A stretch of 55,658 bases of DNA from Paulinella micropora (lineage: Eukaryota; Cercozoa; Imbricatea; Euglyphida). A program made the translations under genes and the position numbers. Position 1 is the first letter of the stretch, and each line of letters opens with the position of its first letter. The stretch is taken from the NCBI GenBank assembly GCA_009731375.1, contig BJOX01000208.1:327565-383222 (forward strand), given 5' to 3'. Shown here piece by piece: positions 22,291 to 31,961 of this stretch. A model generated the notes under the pieces. That model had not been told where the DNA came from and made no database searches. It saw only the letters and a program-made list of their open reading frames with translations.

Positions 22291-22456
22291 TTTGTGATAG
22301 CGTTGGATATGGAACTCCTACTGGAAGTGCTGTCTACGTCCTGGACATAGATAGATAGATGGATAGATAGATAGATATATATAGATAGATAGATATTTTT
22401 GATAGCGTTGGATATGGAACTCCTACTGGAAGTGCTGTCTACATCCAAGACATAGG

Positions 22457-22487
<31 letters not shown>

Positions 22488-22559
22488 CTAGATAGTATCT
22501 ATCTATGTCTAGGATGTAGACAGCACTTCCAGGAGTTCCATAACCAACGCTATCAAAAA

Positions 22560-22623
<64 letters not shown>

Positions 22624-22648
22624 CATCCATCCATCCATCCATCCATCC

Positions 22649-22722
<74 letters not shown>

Positions 22723-23010
22723 GTCTTGGATGTAGAATAGATAGATAGATAGATAGATAGATAGACAGATAGATAGATAGATAGATAGATATTTTTGATA
22801 GCGTTGGATATGGAACTCCTACTGGAAGTGCTGTCTACATCCTAGACACAGATAGACAGATAGATAGATAGATAGATAGATAGATGGATAGATAGATAGA
22901 TAGATAGATAGACAGATAGATATTTTTGATAGCGTTGGATATGGAACTCCTACTGGAAGTGCTGTCTACATCCTAGACATAGATAGATAGATAGATAGAT
23001 AGATAGAGAT

Positions 23011-23056
<46 letters not shown>

Positions 23057-23108
23057 GGATATTTTTGATTACGTTGATATGGATTTTTTACAGGCAGTTG
23101 TGTCTGCA

Positions 23109-23116
<8 letters not shown>
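22286..23116 (-). repeat. Array of 3'-truncated copies of exon H
   Basis: Copies at about 22290-22347, 22397-22453, 22795-22847 and 22926-22979 read CATCCTAGAC..CAACGCTATC and stop at AAAAAT, followed by (ATCT)n. A diverged one lies at 23058-23113. The copy at 22503-22559 is inverted, and a scrap (GTCTTGGATGTAGA) lies at 22722-22735. Each direct copy keeps the acceptor TAG/GACGTAGAC. Confidence 0.85.
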
Positions 23117-23147
<31 letters not shown>

Positions 23148-23184
23148 AGTTGTGTCCAATTTCTGCTCACATATACACACATCG

Positions 23185-23400
23185 GTCACACAATAAATAA
23201 ATGAATGAACGAATGAATGAATGAATCGATGAATCGATGAATCAATGAATCAATGAATCGATGAATCAAGCAATCAAGCAATCAAGCAATCAAGCGATCA
23301 AGCAATCAAGCGATCAAGCAATCCAATCCAATCCAATCCAATCCAATCCAATCCAATCCAATCCAATCAATCAATCAATCAACCAACCAACCAATCAATA

Positions 23401-23446
<46 letters not shown>

Positions 23447-23508
23447 CCAATCAACCAATCAACCAATCAACCAGTCAACGAATCAATCGATCAATCAATT
23501 AATCAATT

Positions 23509-23555
<47 letters not shown>

Positions 23556-24083
23556 GAATCAATCAATGAATCAATCAATGAATCAATCAATGAATCAATC
23601 AATGAATCGAATGAATCGAATGAATCGAATGAATCGAATGAATCGATCGAATCAATCGAATCAATCAATCAATCAATCAAATCAAATCAAATCAAATCAA
23701 ATCAAATCAAATCAAATCAAATCAAATCAAATCAAATAATCTCATCCCATCCCATCCCATCCCATCCAATCCAATCCAAATCAATCCAATCCAATCCAAT
23801 CCAATTCAATCGAATCGAATCCAACCGAATCCAATCGAATACAATCGAATCGAATCGAATCCAATCCAATCCAATCCATGAATCCATGAATCGATCAATG
23901 AATCAATGAATCAATGAATCAATCAATCAATCAACGAATAAATCAAAGAATGAATCCATGAATGAATGAATGAATGAATGAATCAACCAACCAACAAATC
24001 AACCAACCAACCAACCAACCAACCAACCAATAAACCAACCAACCAATCAATCAACCAACCAACCAATCAATCAATCGATCAAA

Positions 24084-24154
<71 letters not shown>

Positions 24155-24200
24155 CCAATCAATCAATCAACCAATCAATCTATCAATCAATCTATGAGTA
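23185..24200. repeat. Drifting AATC/AATG/AATCC arrays
   Basis: The unit changes step by step: (AATG)n, ATGAATCG, (AATCAAGC)n, (AATCC)n, (AATC)n, (AATCAATG)n, (GAATC)n, (AAATC)n, (CATCC)n, (AATCC)n, (AACC)n and back to (AATC)n. No unique sequence is inside. Confidence 0.9.
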
Positions 24201-24201
24201 C

Positions 24202-24273
24202 CAGAACCACCGCTTCATTGGTAGTTTTGATTGCCTGTCCCTTCTGTTCATACTCTCGCAACAACGCTTCGCC
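24202..24273 (-). CDS. Exon G: end of receiver domain
   Basis: The minus strand has acceptor CTACTCAG, then GEALLREYEQKGQAIKTTNE and AVVL, and donor TTCTG/GTACTC; it is 72 nt and in phase 0 at both ends. It continues exon F directly, so that PELVKQ is followed by GEALLREYEQ, a good amphipathic last helix of a receiver domain. At least 13 partial copies lie upstream at 24445-26035, most of them 3'-truncated at GAGTAT and all but one keeping the acceptor TCAG/GGCGAAGC. Confidence 0.8.
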
Positions 24274-24279
24274 CTGAGT

Positions 24280-24660
24280 AGATAAGATAGGTAGGTAGGT
24301 AGGTAGGTAGATAGATAGATAGATACATAGATAGATAGATAGATAGATAGATAAGATAGCTTCACCACCACCATAAGTAGATAATATAGATAGATAGGTA
24401 GGTAGGTAGGTAGGTAGATAGGTAGAGGTATGATTGGCATTTTTCTGTGACTGTCCCTTTTGCTCACACTCTGCGACAAAGCTTCGCCCAGAGTAGGTAA
24501 GATAGGTAGGTAGGTAGGTAGGTAGGTAGATAGATAGGTAGGTAGATAGACAGATAGATAGATAGATAGATAGATATAGATAGATAGATAGATGGATAGA
24601 TAGATAGATAATACTCCCGCAACAAAGCTTCACCCTGAGTAGATAAGATAGGTAGGTAGG

Positions 24661-24709
<49 letters not shown>

Positions 24710-24775
24710 CTCTGCGACAACGCTTCGCCCTGAGTAGGTAAGATAGGTAGGTAGGTAGGTAGGTAGGTAGGTAGG

Positions 24776-24808
<33 letters not shown>

Positions 24809-24887
24809 CTCTGCAACAAAGCTTCGCCCTGACTAGGTAAGATAGGTAGGTAGGTACATAGATAGATAGGTAGATAGACAGACAGAC

Positions 24888-24927
<40 letters not shown>

Positions 24928-25093
24928 CTCTGCAACAAAGCTTCGCCCTGAGTAGGTAAGATAGGTAGGTAGGTAGGTAGATAGATAGATAGAAAGATAG
25001 ATAGATAGATAGATAATACTCTGCAACAACGCTTCGCCCTGAGTAGGTAAGATAGGTAGGTAGGTAGGTAGGTAGATAGGTAGATAGACAGAC

Positions 25094-25133
<40 letters not shown>

Positions 25134-25234
25134 CTCTGCAATAAAGCTTCGCCCAGAGTAGGTAAGATAGGTAGGTAGGTAGGTAGGTAGGTAGGTAGGT
25201 AGATAGATAGGTAGGTAGGTAGACAGACCGACAA

Positions 25235-25276
<42 letters not shown>

Positions 25277-25351
25277 CTCTGCAACAAAGCTTCGCCCTGC
25301 GTAGGTAAGATGGGTAGGTAGGTAGGTAGATAGATAGGTAGGTAGGTAGAC

Positions 25352-25383
<32 letters not shown>

Positions 25384-25478
25384 CTCTGCAACAAAGCTTC
25401 GCCCTGAGTAGGTAAGATAGGTAGGTAGGTAGGTAGGTAGGTAGGTAGGTAGATAGGTAGGTAGGTAGACAGACAGAC

Positions 25479-25518
<40 letters not shown>

Positions 25519-25604
25519 CTCTGCAACAAAGCTTAAAGCTTCGCCCTGAGTAGATAAGATAGGTAGGTAGGTAGGTAGGTAGGTAGATAGATAGGTAGAC
25601 AGAC

Positions 25605-25638
<34 letters not shown>

Positions 25639-25722
25639 TACTCTGCAACAAAGCTTAAAGCTTCGCCCTGAGTAGGTAAGATAGGTAGGTAGGTAGGTAG
25701 GTAGGTAGATAGATAGGTAGAC

Positions 25723-25762
<40 letters not shown>

Positions 25763-26037
25763 CTCTGCAACAAAGCTTAAAGCTTCGCCCTGAGTAGGTA
25801 AGATAGGTGGGTAGATAGGTAGGTAGGTAGGTAGATAGATATATAGATAGATAGATAGGTAGGTAGGTAGGTAGATAGATCGATAACTTCACTATGAGTA
25901 GTTAAGATAGGTAGGTAGGTAGGTAGGTAGGTAGGTAGGTAGATAGGTAGATAGGTAGAGGTCCCCTAGCATAGGCATTTTTCTATGACTGTCCCCTTTT
26001 CTCATACACTCTCGCAACAAAGCTTTGCCCTAAACTA
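24280..26037 (-). repeat. Array of about 13 copies of exon G 5' end
   Basis: The core TCAGGGCGAAGCTTTGTTGC followed by AGAGTATT appears near 24627, 24721, 24821, 24940, 25031, 25146, 25289, 25396, 25540, 25661 and 25782, spaced about 95-140 nt. Longer diverged copies lie at 24430-24490 and 25965-26035. Some copies near 25535-25785 contain an extra AAGCTTTA. Between them are (ATCT)n and (ACCT)n. All are upstream of the authentic exon; most keep its acceptor. Confidence 0.9.
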
Positions 26038-26259
26038 CGTCATATAGCATAATAGGATATGACATATGACATGTATGTATGTATGTATGTATGTATGTAT
26101 GTATGTACTCTCACAATCATCACGCTTCATCCTAACACATAACATATTACATATTAAATATTATATGCAGCATGTCACATAAAACACTATCTGTTTTTCT
26201 GTCTTACCTACCTATCTATCTACCTACCTACCTACCTACCTACCTACCTATCTATCTAC

Positions 26260-26321
<62 letters not shown>

Positions 26322-26337
26322 ATCTATCTATCTATCT
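26038..26337. repeat. AT-rich sequence, (ATGT)n and (CTAC)/(CTAT)n
   Basis: (ATGT)n at 26070-26107, an AT-rich unique piece to about 26200, then (CTAC)n and (CTAT)n to 26340. No gene is seen. Confidence 0.85.
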
Positions 26338-26518
26338 ATCTTGTGGGTGTGCTGGGCCCGTGGTGGGGTGCCTTATGTGTGCCTAGCCATACGCCTATGA
26401 GTCACATGCCGAAATAGCGACGGGAAGCACAATCCTGTTCCCTCAGGGTGCCCTTTCTCGCTTGTTGAGCCCGGAATAAAACCCACAGTGCTCTGTCGGT
26501 TTATACTAGACTGTCGAA
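26338..26518 (+). mobile_element. Dispersed repeat family 2, plus copy cut by gap
   Basis: It begins with TTGTGGGTGTGCTGGGCCCG, a segment not seen in the copy at 34424, then follows that copy through CTCGCTTGTTGAGCCC and GGTTTATACTAGACTGTCGA until the gap. The 5' ends differ between copies. Confidence 0.75.
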
Positions 26519-26729
26519 NNNNNNNNNNNNNNNNNNNNNNNNNNNNNNNNNNNNNNNNNNNNNNNNNNNNNNNNNNNNNNNNNNNNNNNNNNNNNNNNNN
26601 NNNNNNNNNNNNNNNNNNNNNNNNNNNNNNNNNNNNNNNNNNNNNNNNNNNNNNNNNNNNNNNNNNNNNNNNNNNNNNNNNNNNNNNNNNNNNNNNNNNN
26701 NNNNNNNNNNNNNNNNNNNNNNNNNNNNN
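26519..26729. other. Assembly gap (211 N)
   Basis: N run between a family 2 copy and a (CTAC)n array. Confidence 0.95.
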
Positions 26730-26775
26730 CTACCTACCTACCTACCTACCTACCTACGTACCCATCCATCCATCC

Positions 26776-26807
<32 letters not shown>

Positions 26808-27421
26808 GAAAACATCCTTGACGCACGAGCCTACAAGACCAACCGATACAACAAGCTCAAATCTCAAATCGAGGACAACGGATGGACCTGCCACCTTCGA
26901 CCAATCGAATGCGGGGCTCGCGGCATGGTATCGTTCTCTGTTCATCGATGTTTCCGCGCCTTGGGTTTTTCCCATCCCCAATCCAAATCCCTTTGCTTCA
27001 AGCTATCCTCCTGCGTAGCTCGTTGCTCTTTTGCGATTTATCGCTCCTGTGCAGTCAAAAATTGGACTAATCTTCCTCTAGTCCGTATTGGTGACTGCAT
27101 TCCATCATAGCCGTCCAGTGTTGCATAGCCCGGGCTAGGTCCCTGCGGGGGTTTAGGCCTCATACAATGTCATCATTGTAGCTTGCGCAAGCTTACGGTG
27201 CTCAAAACACTTGGACTAACGGCTTCCTTTTCTTTCTCTTCTTCCTTATCCTCCCACTCTCCATTCCTAGATTGCCTTTTTCTTCAACGTCCTTCCTCCT
27301 CTTCTTTTTCCAGAACACAGTCTACCCGTGATTCCCATCCCGGACACATGCACAGTACACAAATTATTGTTTGATGTGAAACTGCGTTCCTTTGCAAGGA
27401 CTACATTCCTTTGCGACATCT
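26808..27421 (+). mobile_element. LINE-like element: C-terminal ORF2 and 3' UTR
   Basis: The + frame from 26808 to the TAG at 27108-27110 reads ARAYKTNRYNKLKSQIEDNG, WTCHLRPIECGARGMVSFSV and HRCFRALGF. The pattern (Tyr..Leu...GW....IE.G.RG, then a short helix and LG) is typical of the segment downstream of reverse transcriptase in many non-LTR retrotransposons. About 310 bases of 3' UTR follow, ending CCTTTGCGACATCTC, and then (ATCT)n. Four other copies in the window share this exact 3' end but are 5'-truncated, as expected from target-primed reverse transcription. Confidence 0.75.
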
Positions 27422-27422
27422 C

Positions 27423-27495
<73 letters not shown>

Positions 27496-27519
27496 GACCT
27501 GTTTGACAGGGCTTAGTAC

Positions 27520-27556
<37 letters not shown>

Positions 27557-27593
27557 CGTGTTTGACAAGCTCGGGCATGCGACAGGGCTTAAT

Positions 27594-27637
<44 letters not shown>

Positions 27638-27683
27638 GTAGGTAGGTAGGTAGGTAGGTAGATAGGTAGATAGATAGATAGAC

Positions 27684-27728
<45 letters not shown>

Positions 27729-27794
27729 CCTGTTTGACAAGCTCGGGCATGCGACAGGGCTTAATATAGATAGATAGATAGACAGATAGATAGG

Positions 27795-27829
<35 letters not shown>

Positions 27830-27962
27830 GTAGATAGATAGATAGATAGATAGGTAGATACCTGCTTGACAAGCTCGGGCATGCGACAGGGCTTAATATA
27901 GATAGATAGATAGATAGGTAGACAGATAGATAGATAGATAGGTAGGTAGGTAGGTAGGTAGG

Positions 27963-28005
<43 letters not shown>

Positions 28006-28013
28006 GTAGATAC
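27422..28013 (-). repeat. Array of 5'-truncated copies of exon F
   Basis: Copies near 27493, 27556-27596, 27729-27768 and 27860-27899 read on the minus strand ATTAAGCCCTGTCGCATGCC, CGAGCTTGTCAAACAG and then GTATCT. All lack the exon's 5' part; most keep its donor. (GATA)n and (GTAG)n lie between. All are 3' of exon F in transcription direction. Confidence 0.88.
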
Positions 28014-28086
28014 CTGTTTGACAAGCTCGGGCATGCGACAGGGTTTGATATGAATCTCGTCTATGCCAGCGCTCATGCATTGCTCC
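28014..28086 (-). CDS. Exon F: receiver domain with conserved Lys
   Basis: The minus strand has acceptor CTATGCAG, then (R)[17 protein letters not shown] and MPELVKQ, and donor AAACAG/GTATCT. It completes the codon left by exon E, so the protein reads VTANALDEQR then [10 protein letters not shown], the standard alpha4-beta5 region of a receiver. The Lys of IKP is the conserved lysine that contacts the phosphoryl group. Other exons of this domain are at 35676-35746, 31899-31961, 31051-31084, 30479-30557, 29082-29110 and 24202-24273. Two-component receivers accept phosphate from a histidine kinase or phosphotransfer protein. Confidence 0.88.
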
Positions 28087-28228
28087 CTGCATAGGTAGGT
28101 CGGTAGGCTAGGTAGGTTAGGTAGGTAGGCTTGGTAGGCTTGGTAGGTTAGGTAGGGAGGGAGGGAGGGAGAAGGTAAGTAGGTAGGTAGGTAGGTAGGT
28201 AGGTAGGTAGATCGATAGATAGATAGAT

Positions 28229-28286
28229 AGCGGCAGGGCTTGATATAGATATTGTCTATGCCTGCGCTCATGAATTGCTCCCTACA
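28229..28286 (-). repeat. 3'-truncated copy of exon F
   Basis: GCTATGTAG as acceptor, then [17 protein letters not shown] and an abrupt change to (CTAT)n. The copy is upstream of exon F, keeps the acceptor, and lacks MPELVKQ and the donor. It differs at several residues from exon F. Confidence 0.88.
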
Positions 28287-28289
28287 TAG

Positions 28290-28443
28290 CAAGATGGGTA
28301 GCTAGGTAGGTAGGGAGGGAAGGAGGGAGGGAGGAGGTAGGTAGGTAGGTAGGTAGGTAGATAGATAGATAGATAGATAGATGGATAGATGGATAGATGG
28401 ATAGATGGATAGATAGATAGATAGATAGATAGATGGATGGATG

Positions 28444-28478
<35 letters not shown>

Positions 28479-28517
28479 TAGATAGATAGATCGATAGATC
28501 GATCGATCGATCGATGA

Positions 28518-28568
<51 letters not shown>

Positions 28569-28601
28569 CATAGGATAGATACGATAGGATAAGAGAGGTA
28601 C

Positions 28602-28659
<58 letters not shown>

Positions 28660-29042
28660 GGATAGATGGACGGATGGATGGATGGATAGATAGATAGATA
28701 GATAGATCGATAGATAGATCGATAGATAGATAGATAGATAGATAGATAACGATAGGATACGATAGGATAAGGTAGGTAGATAGATATAGATAGATAGATA
28801 GATAGATAGATAGATGGATAGATAGATAGATAGATAGATAGATGGGATAGCAGATAGGATAGATAGATAGATAGGATAGATAGATGGATAGGATAGATAG
28901 ATAGATCGATAGGATAGTAGATAGATAGATAGATAGATAGATAGGTAGGTAGATAGGTAGGTAGATAGGTAGGTAGGTAGGTAGGTAGGTAGGTAGATAG
29001 ATAGATAGATAGATAGATGGACAGACAGACAGACAGACAGAC

Positions 29043-29075
<33 letters not shown>
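28290..29075. repeat. (GATA)n with (GTAG)n, (GATC)n, (GGAT)n variants
   Basis: Almost pure tetranucleotide repeats filling the intron between exons E and F. Confidence 0.95.
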
Positions 29076-29077
<2 letters not shown>

Positions 29078-29081
29078 ATAC

Positions 29082-29110
29082 CGCTGCTCATCAAGGGCGT
29101 TCGCGGTGAC
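29082..29110 (-). CDS. Exon E: 29-nt microexon of receiver domain
   Basis: The minus strand has acceptor TGTGTGTACAG, then VTANALDEQ plus two bases of an Arg codon, and donor CAGCG/GTATTC. The Thr of VTANA is the conserved Thr/Ser of receivers that signals phosphorylation. Its start is phase 0, its end phase 2, which matches exon F. At 29 nt it is very small, but the protein match and both splice sites support it. Confidence 0.85.
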
Positions 29111-29111
29111 C

Positions 29112-29131
29112 TGTACACACACACACTCACA

Positions 29132-29183
<52 letters not shown>

Positions 29184-29388
29184 TCTATTATTATTATTTC
29201 TATTATTATTATTTCTATTATTATTATTATTATTATTATCATTATTATTATTATTTCTATTATTATTATTATTTCTATTATTATTGTTGTTGTTGTTGTA
29301 CCGCGATGATTGGAACCTGCTTCTTATTCAGTTTGCGGATGTTCCTATATATATATATATATTTGTATATATATATATGTATATATAT

Positions 29389-29423
<35 letters not shown>

Positions 29424-29428
29424 TGTTT
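29112..29428. repeat. (ATT)n and (TA)n/(GATA)n arrays
   Basis: (ATT)n with TTTC interruptions at 29136-29285, (GTT)n to 29300, a short unique piece, (TA)n at 29346-29388, (GATA)n to 29424. Confidence 0.9.
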
Positions 29429-29431
29429 GGT

Positions 29432-29466
29432 GTGTCAGCAACGTTGCATATCCGAAGACATAGACA
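29432..29466 (-). other. Candidate for missing exon D of the receiver
   Basis: On the minus strand the frame CLRICNVADTPNI lies between exons C and E in position, and TPNI before VTANA resembles the usual TPII/VTAN of receivers. No acceptor or donor is visible, because poly(C) and a gap follow on one side and GATA repeats on the other. It may be a truncated copy, with the intact exon in the gap. Copy at 20743-20792. Confidence 0.35.
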
Positions 29467-29471
29467 TCCAT

Positions 29472-29474
<3 letters not shown>

Positions 29475-29525
<51 letters not shown>

Positions 29526-29536
29526 CCCCCCTCCCT

Positions 29537-29570
<34 letters not shown>

Positions 29571-30050
29571 NNNNNNNNNNNNNNNNNNNNNNNNNNNNNN
29601 NNNNNNNNNNNNNNNNNNNNNNNNNNNNNNNNNNNNNNNNNNNNNNNNNNNNNNNNNNNNNNNNNNNNNNNNNNNNNNNNNNNNNNNNNNNNNNNNNNNN
29701 NNNNNNNNNNNNNNNNNNNNNNNNNNNNNNNNNNNNNNNNNNNNNNNNNNNNNNNNNNNNNNNNNNNNNNNNNNNNNNNNNNNNNNNNNNNNNNNNNNNN
29801 NNNNNNNNNNNNNNNNNNNNNNNNNNNNNNNNNNNNNNNNNNNNNNNNNNNNNNNNNNNNNNNNNNNNNNNNNNNNNNNNNNNNNNNNNNNNNNNNNNNN
29901 NNNNNNNNNNNNNNNNNNNNNNNNNNNNNNNNNNNNNNNNNNNNNNNNNNNNNNNNNNNNNNNNNNNNNNNNNNNNNNNNNNNNNNNNNNNNNNNNNNNN
30001 NNNNNNNNNNNNNNNNNNNNGGGGGGGGGGGGGGGGGGGGGGGGGGGGGA
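29475..30050. other. Poly(C)/(CT)n, 450-N gap, poly(G)
   Basis: About 50 C with rare T, (CT)n, then N from 29571 to 30020, then about 29 G. The gap is bounded by G/C homopolymers and lies in the intron where exon D is expected. Confidence 0.9.
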
Positions 30051-30136
30051 GGGTGGTAAATTTTTGGGCGCATGGCTTGATAGATAGATAGATATATAGA
30101 TAGATAGATAGACAGATAGACAGATAGACAGAAGAC

Positions 30137-30169
<33 letters not shown>

Positions 30170-30173
30170 CCTT

Positions 30174-30215
30174 GTCGCTTCTAGTCCGTCCATGACTGGT
30201 ATTTCAATATCCATC

Positions 30216-30218
<3 letters not shown>
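30174..30218 (-). repeat. 5'-truncated copy of exon C
   Basis: CTATCTTGATGGATATTGAA encodes [16 protein letters not shown] up to the donor GACAAG/GTATCT. It lacks the exon's 5' part and has Ile for Met in the motif. It lies 3' of exon C and keeps the donor. Confidence 0.88.
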
Positions 30219-30272
<54 letters not shown>

Positions 30273-30341
30273 GGATAGATAGATAGATATATAGATGGAT
30301 AGATAGATGGATAGATAGATATATAGGTGGATAGATAGATG

Positions 30342-30379
<38 letters not shown>

Positions 30380-30388
30380 CAGACCGAC

Positions 30389-30436
<48 letters not shown>

Positions 30437-30478
30437 GGATAGATAGATAGACAGATAGATAGATAGATAGATAGATAC
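30219..30478. repeat. (GATA)n with (GGAT)n interruptions
   Basis: Tetranucleotide array between exon C and its downstream copy. Confidence 0.95.
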
Positions 30479-30557
30479 CTTGTCGCTTCTAGTCCGTCCA
30501 TGACTGGCATTTCAATATCCATCAAGATCAAATCAAAGTCCTCGGCCTGAGCTAAAT
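30479..30557 (-). CDS. Exon C: receiver phospho-acceptor site
   Basis: The minus strand has acceptor GTTCTAG, then [18 protein letters not shown] and MDGLEAT plus AG of an Arg codon, and donor ACAAG/GTATCT. It enters in phase 1, so the G left by exon B makes Asp, giving [10 protein letters not shown]. The Asp of LILMD followed by IEMPVMDG is the phosphorylation site of receiver domains, with the usual MPVMDG turn. A 5'-truncated copy lies downstream at 30174-30218, a 3'-truncated one upstream at 30820-30845. Confidence 0.9.
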
Positions 30558-30682
30558 CTAGAACAGTGACATCGTCATCATCGTCATCATCGTCATCGTC
30601 GTCGTCATCGTCATCATCGTCGTCGTCATCGTCGTCGTCGTCGTCATCATCATCATCATCATCGTCATCATCGTCGTCGTTG

Positions 30683-30739
<57 letters not shown>

Positions 30740-31050
30740 ACAACAACAACAAGAAGAAGAAGAAATCATCAAGAAGAAGAAGAAGAAAAAGAAGAAGAAG
30801 AAGAAGAAGAAGAAGAAAAGATCAAATCAGAATCTAGAACAGTAACATCGTCATCATCAGGAAAGAAAGAAGGAAAAAGAAGGAAAGAAAGAAGGAAGGA
30901 AGGAAAGAAAGAAGGAGAAAGAAAGAAAGAAAGAAGGAAGGAAGGAAGGAAAGAAAGAAAAGAAAAGAAAAGAAAGAAAGAAAGAAGGAAGGAAGGAAAG
31001 AAAGAAAGAAGGAAGGAAGGAAGGAAAGAAAGAAAGAAAGAAAGAAAGAC
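30558..31050. repeat. (GAT/GAC)n, (GAA)n and (GAAA/GGAA)n arrays with an exon C scrap
   Basis: (ATC/GTC)n at 30570-30740, (AAG)n to 30818, then a copy of the exon C acceptor region (30820-30865, minus: GATGTTACTGTTCTAGATTC), and (AAGG/AAAG)n to 31047. The scrap keeps the acceptor TTCTAG and lacks the 3' part. Confidence 0.9.
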
Positions 31051-31084
31051 CTAAGGCGTGCTTGCCATGGACCGCAAGCTGCAC
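31051..31084 (-). CDS. Exon B: 34-nt microexon of receiver domain
   Basis: The minus strand has acceptor CTATCTAG, then [11 protein letters not shown] plus a G, and donor CCTTAG/GTCTTT. Entering in phase 0 it follows exon A, so YECE is joined to [11 protein letters not shown], the beta2-alpha2 part of a receiver (compare the usual V.LA.NGKEAL). The leftover G completes an Asp with exon C. An inner AG (CTAGGTGCAG) is a possible alternative acceptor, two codons shorter. Confidence 0.85.
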
Positions 31085-31085
31085 C

Positions 31086-31132
<47 letters not shown>

Positions 31133-31201
31133 GTAGGTAGGTAGGTAGGCAGGCAGGTAGGTAGGTAGGTAGATAGGTAGGTAGGTAGGTAGGTAGGTAG
31201 G

Positions 31202-31235
<34 letters not shown>

Positions 31236-31348
31236 TATAGATATATAGATAACTTGATATGAACGTAAGCAAGAAGATTAGATAGATGATATGAACGTTG
31301 CCCAGCTGTTTGTTCATGATATGGCGATTGATAGATAAATAGATAGAT
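31085..31348. repeat. (GATA)n, (GTAG)n and a degenerate exon A copy
   Basis: Tetranucleotide repeats to about 31250. At 31270-31335 the minus strand holds [13 protein letters not shown], a decayed 5'-truncated copy of exon A without its donor, directly beside the LINE-like copy. Confidence 0.85.
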
Positions 31349-31539
31349 GAGATGTCGCAAAGGAATGTAGTCCTTGCAAAGGAACGCAGTTTCACATCAA
31401 ACAATAATTTGTGTACTGTGCATGTGTCCGGGATGGGAATCACGGGTAGACTGTGTTCTGGAAAAAGAAGAGGAGGAAGGACGTTGAAGAAAAAGGCAAT
31501 CCAGGAATGGAGAGTGGGAGGATAAGGAAGAAGAGAAAG

Positions 31540-31543
<4 letters not shown>
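31349..31543 (-). mobile_element. LINE-like 3' end, minus copy
   Basis: On the minus strand it matches the 3' UTR of 26808-27421 from CTTCTTTCTCTTCTTCCTTA to TTTGCGACATCTC and is then followed by (ATCT)n-like sequence. It is 5'-truncated and sits in the intron between exons A and B. Confidence 0.85.
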
Positions 31544-31573
<30 letters not shown>

Positions 31574-31594
31574 TAGATAGATATAGATAGATAG

Positions 31595-31708
31595 ATATCG
31601 ACCTCGCATTCGTACTTCCCCAGCTGTTTCTTCATGATATGGCGATGGATAGAATGATAGATAGATAGATAGATAGATAGACAGACAGATAGATAGATAG
31701 ATAGATAC

Positions 31709-31747
<39 letters not shown>

Positions 31748-31817
31748 TAGATAGATATAGATAGACATCGACCTCGCACTCGTACTTCCCCAGCTGTTTC
31801 TTCATGATATGGCGATT

Positions 31818-31826
<9 letters not shown>
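31595..31826 (-). repeat. Two 5'-truncated copies of exon A
   Basis: At 31595-31652 and 31767-31826 the minus strand reads CTATC, then [15 protein letters not shown] or [15 protein letters not shown], and the donor GAG/GTCGAT. The start (VDDD and acceptor) is missing. Both are 3' of exon A. Confidence 0.88.
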
Positions 31827-31857
<31 letters not shown>

Positions 31858-31898
31858 TATAGATAGATATAGATAGATATAGATAGATAGATATCGAC

Positions 31899-31961
31899 CT
31901 CACATTCGTATTTGCCCAGCTGTTTCTTCATGATATGGCGATTGATAGAGTCATCATCAAC
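31899..31961 (-). CDS. Exon A: start of receiver domain, acidic pocket
   Basis: The minus strand has acceptor CATACACACAG, then [15 protein letters not shown] and GKYECE, and donor TGTGAG/GTCGAT; 63 nt, phase 0 at both ends. Joined to exon Z it gives GLRVLM followed by VDDDSINRH, the beta1 strand and acidic pair that bind magnesium in receivers. It is the only copy that has both acceptor and donor; five partial copies lie upstream and three downstream. This makes it the likely functional exon. Confidence 0.9.
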
